From NCBI RefSeq assembly GCF_001571305.1, contig NZ_BCTN01000011.1, positions 1 through 64,000 on the forward strand: a stretch of 64,000 bases of DNA. Direction: 5' to 3'. The position numbers were made by a program, and so were the translations under genes. Below are positions 58,429 to 64,000 of this stretch, piece by piece. The notes below the pieces were generated by a model that saw only the letters and a list, made by a program, of their open reading frames with translations, made no database searches and was not told the DNA's origin. The stretch is from Erwinia persicina NBRC 102418 (lineage in GTDB: Bacteria; Pseudomonadota; Gammaproteobacteria; Enterobacterales; Enterobacteriaceae). Each line of letters opens with the position of its first letter. Position 1 is the stretch's first letter.

Positions 58429-59257
58429 TGACAGCAGCTTTATTGAACTGAAAGCGCGTGAGCGCGCCCGCCTGCTGCTGGATGACGGCAGCTTCCGTGA
58501 ACTGCTTGATCCGTTTGACGGCATGATGTCGCCGTGGCTGGGTGCGCAGGGTATTGTGCCGCAGTCTGACGACGGCATGGTGGTGGCAAAAGGCACCATC
58601 GACGGCCAGCCTGCCGTGGTGATCGCCATTGAAGGCGGTTTCCAGGGCGGCAGCATGGGCGAAGTCTCCGGCGCGAAGATGGCCGCTGCGCTGGAACTGG
58701 CGGCAGAAGATAACCGCAACGGTATCCCAACCCGCGCGGTGTTGTGCCTGGAAACGGGCGGCGTGCGCCTGCAGGAGGCCAATCTCGGGCTGGCGGCGAT
58801 TGCCGATATTCACGCGGCCATCGTTGACCTGCGTCGTTACACCCCGGTGGTGGGCATTATTGCCGGTACGGTAGGGTGCTTCGGCGGGATGTCGATTGCC
58901 GCCGGGCTGTGCAGCTACCTGATTGTCACCCGGGAAGCCCGGCTGGGCCTGAATGGCCCACAGGTCATTGAACAGGAAGCGGGCATTGATGAGTATGATT
59001 CCCGCGACCGGCCGTTTATCTGGAGCATGACCGGGGGCGAAGTGCGCGCCCGCAGCGGCCTGGTGGATGCTCTCGTTGCCGATGGTCAGCAGGCGATTAA
59101 ACAGGCAATGCGCGATGCGCTGGCAAAAGGCGTCCCGGCGATGCCGCGTTCGCGTCGCTATCAGCACTACCTGCCGCGCCTGGCGCAGTTTGATACCCGT
59201 CAGCAGGCCGATGCACAACAAATCACAGCGTTATTCAGTGGGGAGGATCGCAAATGA
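58421..59257 (+). CDS. mdcD: MdcD, malonate decarboxylase beta subunit
   Basis: MdcD and MdcE form the carboxyltransferase-like core that decarboxylates malonyl-S-ACP. The 278-residue protein has the crotonase-like blocks GGFQGGSMGEVSGAKMA and GTVGCFGGMSIAAGLCSYL. The start MRNDSSFIELKARER at 58421 is preceded by GAGGAGG. A longer frame would run inside mdcC. It overlaps mdcE by four bases. Confidence 0.94.
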   Translation: MRNDSSFIELKARERARLLLDDGSFRELLDPFDGMMSPWLGAQGIVPQSDDGMVVAKGTIDGQPAVVIAIEGGFQGGSMGEVSGAKMAAALELAAEDNRNGIPTRAVLCLETGGVRLQEANLGLAAIADIHAAIVDLRRYTPVVGIIAGTVGCFGGMSIAAGLCSYLIVTREARLGLNGPQVIEQEAGIDEYDSRDRPFIWSMTGGEVRARSGLVDALVADGQQAIKQAMRDALAKGVPAMPRSRRYQHYLPRLAQFDTRQQADAQQITALFSGEDRK

Positions 59258-60054
59258 AACAGCCAACAGGACGTGGTGAAATCTGGCTTCAGCAGCTGAC
59301 TGCCGGGGCGACCCGCCTGGCGGGATTATGCCCGTCAGTGCAGGTGGCTGACGGTGAGCTGAACGGCGAGGATGCCCGTTTTATTGCCGTGGTGCCTGAT
59401 GCCGCTAACCATTACCCCCGCGCCGCACGGGGCGAAGTCGGGCTGCTGGAAGGCTGGACGCTGGCAAAAGTCATTAACGAAACGGTGGAGCAGGATGCGG
59501 CCAGCGCGCATAAGCGGCCAATTGTCGCGGTGATTGATGTACCGAGCCAGGCGTACGGACGCCGTGAAGAGGCTTTTGGCATTCATCAGGCGCTGGCAGC
59601 AGCAGCAGGCGCTTACGCCGAGGCGCGTCTGGCCGGGCACATCGTGATTGGGCTGATCGTCGGTAAAGCGATGTCCGGGGCTTTCCTCGCCCACGGCTAC
59701 CAGGCCAACCGGCTGATCGCCTTCAACGACAGTGGCGTGCTGATCCACGCCATGGGCAAAGAGGCGGCGGCGCGCATTACCTTGCGCAGCGTTGAGGCCC
59801 TGGAAAAACTGGCACAGACCATTCCGCCGATGGCCTATGACATCAGGAACTACCACACCCTTGGGCTGCTGGAGTCGCTGCTGGATATCCGCCAGCCGGA
59901 TGCCCCGGAGGCTGACGACGTGGCGCAGGTTCAGCAGGCGCTGACGGACGCTCTCGCAGCCGCCCGGCGCGATCCCGGCCTGACGTGCCGCCTGCAGGCG
60001 GAAAACCGCCGCAGTTCAAAAGCCGTCAGGGAGCGTATGCGCAGCCTCTGGTAG
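59254..60054 (+). CDS. mdcE: MdcE, malonate decarboxylase gamma subunit
   Basis: The 266-residue gamma subunit pairs with MdcD. Family blocks are IVAVIDVPSQAYGRREEAFG, GHIVIGLIVGKAMSGAFLAHG and the later YHTLGLLESLL. It is translationally coupled to mdcD through ATGA. A large hairpin follows before mdcF. Confidence 0.94.
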   Translation: MKQPTGRGEIWLQQLTAGATRLAGLCPSVQVADGELNGEDARFIAVVPDAANHYPRAARGEVGLLEGWTLAKVINETVEQDAASAHKRPIVAVIDVPSQAYGRREEAFGIHQALAAAAGAYAEARLAGHIVIGLIVGKAMSGAFLAHGYQANRLIAFNDSGVLIHAMGKEAAARITLRSVEALEKLAQTIPPMAYDIRNYHTLGLLESLLDIRQPDAPEADDVAQVQQALTDALAAARRDPGLTCRLQAENRRSSKAVRERMRSLW

Positions 60055-60093
60055 TGTGCACGCCAGCAATAAAGAGCCATAAGACAACCTGCC

Positions 60094-60136
60094 AGGTGTC
60101 GTCGGGTATGGCAGACATACCCGACGATAAACACCT
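60094..60136. ncRNA. large mRNA stem-loop between mdcE and mdcF
   Basis: The inner stem CGTCGGGTATG/CATACCCGACG is a perfect 11 bp with loop GCAGA. An outer stem AGGTGT/ACACCT adds six pairs, with a four-base bulge on one side. No T-tract follows. It is probably a structured intercistronic element or partial terminator, not a separate RNA gene. Confidence 0.5.
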
Positions 60137-60187
60137 GAAAAATAATAATCATCGCGCCTGTGCTCTCTTCAACTACCAGGTGATGTT

Positions 60188-61147
60188 ATGACTTATGTAA
60201 TTATTAATGCTCTTGCCCCTATCTTTGTGATTATGTTGCTGGGTTTTTACGCCGGTAAAGCCGGGATGGTGGACAATAAAAACGTCTCTTTATTGAATAT
60301 TTTTGTGATGGATTTCGCCCTGCCGGCGGCGCTGTTCAGCGCCACGGTGCAGACGCCGTGGGCCGGTATTGTCCAGCAGTCGCCCTTGATTCTGGTGCTG
60401 GTGCTGGCGATGTGGATTGTCTATGCGGCGATCTATTTTATCAGCACGCGGCTGTTCCATAAGTCTCCGCAGGATGCGGCAGTGCTGACGCTCACCGTCG
60501 CCCTGCCAAACTATGCGGCGCTGGGCCTGCCGATCCTCGGCAGCGTGCTGGGTGAAGGTGCCTCGACCTCACTGTCGGTTGCCGTCTCGATTGCCTGTGG
60601 TTCAGTGCTGATGACGCCTTTCTGTCTGCTGACGCTGGAAAGGGAAAAAGCACGGGCGGCAGGGGATGGCGCGAGCGCCGGGATCGGCATGCTGCCGGTA
60701 CTGATGTGGCGTTCGGTGACCAAACCGATTGTCTGGGGGCCGCTGCTGGGGGTGGTGCTGTCTGGCCTGGGGGTTTCTATGCCGGGCATGGTGCTGTCAG
60801 CCATCAAACCCTTAGGGTTAGCCGCCACCGCCGGTGCGCTGTTCCTGACCGGGGTGATCCTGTCGGCCCGCCAGCTGAAAATTAACGGCGTGGTGGTGTT
60901 GTCCAGCATCACCACCATGTTGATCCAGCCGTTTATCGCCTGGGGGCTGGTGATCGCCTTCGGCATTAGCGGTCAGGTGGCGATCACCGCGATCCTGATG
61001 GTGGCGCTGTCCGCCGGGTTCTTTGGCGTGGTATTTGGCAACCGCTTTGGCGTACAGTCACCGGATGCCGAGGCGACGCTGCTGATCAGTTCGCTGTTGT
61101 GTATCATCACGTTACCGCTGTTTATCACCCTTACCGCCGGGATGTAA
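60188..61147 (+). CDS. mdcF: MdcF, malonate transporter of the AEC family
   Basis: This 319-residue auxin-efflux-carrier family protein has about ten transmembrane helices. It matches the Klebsiella mdcF product in size and position. Visible blocks are GFYAGKAGMVDNKNV near the N-terminus, ALPNYAALGLPILGSVLGE in the middle and a final GVVFGNRFGV. It probably imports malonate. MadLM-type transporters are absent. Confidence 0.88.
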   Translation: MTYVIINALAPIFVIMLLGFYAGKAGMVDNKNVSLLNIFVMDFALPAALFSATVQTPWAGIVQQSPLILVLVLAMWIVYAAIYFISTRLFHKSPQDAAVLTLTVALPNYAALGLPILGSVLGEGASTSLSVAVSIACGSVLMTPFCLLTLEREKARAAGDGASAGIGMLPVLMWRSVTKPIVWGPLLGVVLSGLGVSMPGMVLSAIKPLGLAATAGALFLTGVILSARQLKINGVVVLSSITTMLIQPFIAWGLVIAFGISGQVAITAILMVALSAGFFGVVFGNRFGVQSPDAEATLLISSLLCIITLPLFITLTAGM

Positions 61148-61148
61148 T

Positions 61149-61760
61149 ATGACCATTGCGCCACATGATTTGATCTGGATCCAGACAACGGATGCCCTTG
61201 AGGGCGATCTGCCTGAGTGGGTCGCCAGCCAGTGGCGCAGCGATCTGCCGCTGGTGGTGCGTCGCGACCAGGATCAGCATGGGCGCATTCCGGTGGGCGT
61301 GCGTGGCCTGCGGCGCGATCGACGTGCCGCAGGCTGGGTGGCACCAGAGCGTATTATCCGCAGGCTGTCACCGGAGGCGCTGAGCGTGACCGAACGGCTG
61401 CTGGCCTCGCCCTTTGTTTCCCAGCAGCCGGTGCAGGCGGCGATCCAACTGGCACAGCAACGCTGGGAGTGGCCATGGGGGATCACCGGCAGCGTGGGTT
61501 ACGCGCTGGCTACGGAGGTTCCGGTGCTGCACGACAGCAGCGATCTCGATCTGCTGATCCGCAGCCCTGAGCCGCTGGCGGAGCAGGCGCTGCGGCGCTG
61601 GCAGACATTTGTCAGCCAGCTGCCGTGCCGGGCCGATACGCAGGTGGAAACCCCCTGGGGCGCTTTTGCCTTAAACGAATGGTTGCGCGATGGGCAGGTA
61701 CTGCTGAAAACCAACGCAGGACCACGTATGACCCCCCAGCCGTGGAGTGCAACATCATGA
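61149..61760 (+). CDS. mdcG: MdcG, phosphoribosyl-dephospho-CoA transferase
   Basis: MdcG attaches the prosthetic group made by MdcB to MdcC. The 203-residue protein has the nucleotidyltransferase metal motif in VLHDSSDLDLLIR and an N-terminal RVGVRG-like RIPVGVRGLRRD block. It starts one base after mdcF and overlaps mdcH through ATGA. Confidence 0.91.
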   Translation: MTIAPHDLIWIQTTDALEGDLPEWVASQWRSDLPLVVRRDQDQHGRIPVGVRGLRRDRRAAGWVAPERIIRRLSPEALSVTERLLASPFVSQQPVQAAIQLAQQRWEWPWGITGSVGYALATEVPVLHDSSDLDLLIRSPEPLAEQALRRWQTFVSQLPCRADTQVETPWGAFALNEWLRDGQVLLKTNAGPRMTPQPWSATS

Positions 61761-62668
61761 AAATTCTCTTCTCTTTTCCCGGCCAGGGCGCACAGCGCCC
61801 CGGTATGCTGCAACAGTTACCCGGCGGCGCGGCGCTGCTGGATGAGGCCAGTGAGATCCTGCAGCAGGATGCACGTCAGCTGGACGGTGCGACCGCACTG
61901 CAACACACCCGCGCTGTCCAGCTCTGCCTGCTGATTGCCGGCGTCGCACATGCGCGTGAACTCCGCCGGCAGGGCATTGACGCGGATATGACCTGTGGTC
62001 TGTCGATTGGCGCCTTTCCGGCAGCCGTGGTTGCCGGCGCACTGCCCTTCAGCGATGCCGTCCGTCTGGTGGCCCTGCGCGGCACGCTGATGGAAGAGGC
62101 CTACCCCGAAGGTTATGGCCTGACGGCGATTATCGGTCTGAGAGAGGCGCAGCTTGTGCCGCTGCTGGGCAGTGAGTGCTGGCTGGCCAATATTAATTCA
62201 CCGCTGCAGATGGTGATTGCCGGCAGTGAGGCGGCAATGAGCGCCGTGGCCACCCGCGCCCGCGCCGCCGGAGCACAGAAAATCCACCGGCTGGCAGTCA
62301 GCGTACCCTCACACTGTGCACTGCTGGCGGAACCGGCTGCGAGACTGGCCGACGCCTTCCGTTCGGTAAGCCTGACGCGGCCGTCGTGTGCGTACCTGAG
62401 TGGCAGCACCGCCCGCGCGATGTGGCAGCCAGAGCAGATAGCCGACGATCTGGCGAACAATATGGCGCGTACCGTGCGCTGGCATGAGGCCATGGTGGCG
62501 GCCAACGAACGCGAGGTCCGGCTGGCGATTGAGATGCCGCCCGGCGCCACGCTGACCGGTCTGACGCGCGTGGCATTTTGTGGCTGTCCGGGGGAGGCGG
62601 TGTCGCTGGAACAGAGCGGCGAGCTGCTGGTGCGTCGTCTGGCAGAGCGTCTCAGGGCGGCGTCGTAG
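61757..62668 (+). CDS. mdcH: MdcH, malonyl-CoA:ACP transacylase
   Basis: MdcH primes the enzyme by loading malonyl from malonyl-CoA. The 303-residue protein has the acyltransferase signatures FSFPGQGAQRPGM and the nucleophile elbow CGLSIGAF, with the partner histidine in VPSHCALL. ATG 61757 overlaps the mdcG stop codon; the longer frame would lie inside mdcG. It converges on mdcR, overlapping its end by 17 bases. Confidence 0.92.
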   Translation: MKILFSFPGQGAQRPGMLQQLPGGAALLDEASEILQQDARQLDGATALQHTRAVQLCLLIAGVAHARELRRQGIDADMTCGLSIGAFPAAVVAGALPFSDAVRLVALRGTLMEEAYPEGYGLTAIIGLREAQLVPLLGSECWLANINSPLQMVIAGSEAAMSAVATRARAAGAQKIHRLAVSVPSHCALLAEPAARLADAFRSVSLTRPSCAYLSGSTARAMWQPEQIADDLANNMARTVRWHEAMVAANEREVRLAIEMPPGATLTGLTRVAFCGCPGEAVSLEQSGELLVRRLAERLRAAS

Positions 62669-63587
62669 TCAGCAGGCGCTGGCGGCTGTACATACGGCCC
62701 TCAGCGACCAGCGCCAGCAGGTTCGGATCGTGTTCGCGGTTGCGCTCAAAGACAATGGCGATGTTCTGACGCATCTGATAAGGCTGTGCCAGCCTGAGCA
62801 ACTGCACTGAATTTTCATACACGCGTTTCATCCTGCCCGGCAGCAGCGTATAGCCGACACCCGCCTGAACCAGACTCAGCATAGAGAAAATATCGTTAAC
62901 CCGGGTGACGATGTCTGGCTCATAGCCGGCAATATTAAAGGCCTCCTGGAACCCCTGCCAGGTGGCAAAACCTTCCGCCAGTGAGACAAATTTTTCCTGA
63001 CGAAAGTCACGCAGATCGGCGGGGAAACTGGTATCAAGGCCTGACGCCGCCGGGGCCGCAAGGAAAATGTCATCGTCAAACAGCGGCAGGCTCTCAAAGC
63101 GACCGTGGTCGAGATCGCCGGGGGCAACCGCAATCAGAATGGCATCCAGCGTGCCCTCTTCCAGCCGCGCCGTCAGCATCTGATTTGAACCCATGGTCAG
63201 TTCCATCTCCAGGTCCGGGCGGCGTAATTTCATGCCCATAATCAACTGTGGGATGGTTTCCAGCGTCAGTGAATAGAGGGTGCCAAGGCGTATTCTTCCC
63301 TGGCCTACGCCGGCCGTTTTTCGTGTCTCCTCCACCCCGCGTGACATCATATCCAGCGCTTCCTGACTGTATTCCCACAGGGTATGCGCCGCCGGCAACG
63401 GCACCAGATTGCGACCTTTATGAATAAACAGCGGGCAGCGCACGCTCTCTTCCAGGCTGTGCAAGGCCCGGTGTACGCTGACGCTGCTGATCCGCAGGGC
63501 ATCGGCGGTGCGGGCCAGATTGCCCAGTTGCATAAAGGCGATGAAAATTTCCAGTTTACGAAAGGTAATATCCGAATCGATGTTCAT
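62652..63587 (-). CDS. mdcR: MdcR, LysR-type regulator of malonate decarboxylase
   Basis: The 311-residue LysR protein has a helix-turn-helix in LARTADALRISSVSVHRAL and an effector domain from about residue 95. It resembles the MdcR/MdcY-adjacent regulators found with mdc operons. Here it lies at the distal end, convergent with mdcH, so it is transcribed from its own promoter beyond 63587. Confidence 0.87.
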   Translation of the reverse strand: MNIDSDITFRKLEIFIAFMQLGNLARTADALRISSVSVHRALHSLEESVRCPLFIHKGRNLVPLPAAHTLWEYSQEALDMMSRGVEETRKTAGVGQGRIRLGTLYSLTLETIPQLIMGMKLRRPDLEMELTMGSNQMLTARLEEGTLDAILIAVAPGDLDHGRFESLPLFDDDIFLAAPAASGLDTSFPADLRDFRQEKFVSLAEGFATWQGFQEAFNIAGYEPDIVTRVNDIFSMLSLVQAGVGYTLLPGRMKRVYENSVQLLRLAQPYQMRQNIAIVFERNREHDPNLLALVAEGRMYSRQRLLTTTPP

Positions 63588-64000
63588 AACAGCCTTTATT
63601 CAGAGGGCAGGAAGGAGGAACGATTAACCTTATTCTAGGCGGTAACCGGGCGCGCCGTATAAAGCAATCATGCGTTATCGGCTGTAACGAGGTATGTCTT
63701 CGCACGTAATGGCGTCGATAAATAATTTTAATATCTTACCGCTGTTTTGTGCCTTTCCGACGTCCTGATGGAAACAGATCGTCAACGGCGTTGAATTTAT
63801 CGATTAAATGTTTGTGTTAGAGGTGTTATTAACCCTCATGTGATTAAAATCGCTGATGGATCCCTGCTTACATTTCCCTTATTTTCCGGCAGGTATTCCG
63901 CTGGAAGGGCAAAAAATCATCACCTAATCTTATCAATTGTCGGCATCGGTGTGCCGTAGGTGTTGTCCATTTTTTGACTGACATAAGGAAATTCCGCGAT
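63588..64000. promoter_or_regulatory. gene-free right edge of the window
   Basis: This 413-base stretch is AT-rich and shows no supportable gene on either strand. It presumably holds the mdcR promoter. The last bases read AAGGAAATTCCGCGAT, so an ATG may begin at 63999 with AAGGA nine bases upstream. That would be the first codon of a gene beyond the window. Confidence 0.35.

Overview
The window is chromosomal DNA of a gamma-proteobacterium of the order Enterobacterales. The proteins are close to E. coli ones where E. coli has them, and gene order largely follows the E. coli parE-tolC, parC-plsC-ftsP and yqhD-yghB-metC-exbBD-yghA neighbourhoods. The accessory content (diaminobutyrate pathway, malonate decarboxylase, spore-coat-U fimbriae, Anbu operon) and the GC-rich coding sequence suggest an Erwinia/Pantoea-like member of Erwiniaceae. 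That placement is an inference. No tRNA, rRNA, insertion sequence, prophage or CRISPR array was seen.

Layout. 0.1-9.2 kb: ygiD; then tolC-ygiB-ygiC on the minus strand; then nudF-yqiB-cpdA-yqiA-parE on the plus strand. 9.4-12.5 kb: a 55-residue four-cysteine protein, a LysR regulator, ygiN-mdaB, and an exported cyclohexadienyl dehydratase (pheC). 12.7-18.0 kb: a minus-strand sugar PTS operon (PRD regulator, IIA, IIB, IIC, two class II aldolases) inserted between mdaB/ygiN and parC. 18.4-26.4 kb: parC, plsC, ftsP, dkgA-yqhD, yqhC. 26.6-29.4 kb: dat-ddc for 1,3-diaminopropane synthesis. 29.5-35.6 kb: yghB, metC, exbBD, a citrate-type MFS transporter, yghA. 35.7-43.6 kb: a five-gene Csu-type chaperone/usher fimbrial operon, followed by a divergent MHYT-GGDEF-EAL protein. 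43.7-49.2 kb: ydcR, ylaC, an LprI-like exported protein, a ToxR/ToxS-like membrane regulator pair and an exported cupin. 49.5-53.4 kb: a four-gene operon with ATP-grasp, alpha-E, transglutaminase and the proteasome-like protease Anbu. 53.6-55.3 kb: a probable bifunctional ornithine lipid synthase (olsF). 55.5-63.6 kb: the malonate decarboxylase cluster mdcABCDEFGH with divergent-strand mdcR.

Most notable are the regulatory signals in front of accessory operons. A sigma-54 promoter with an upstream NtrC-type site precedes the Anbu operon. A Pho box precedes olsF. Together these suggest that adjacent loci respond to nitrogen and phosphate starvation. Other recognisable sites are a mar/sox/rob box for tolC, a Fur box for exbBD, CRP-like sites near the PTS operon and the citrate-type transporter, and a direct repeat in the mdc promoter. 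A recurring hairpin with stem GGGCxGACC/GGTCxGCCC ends many of the transcription units.
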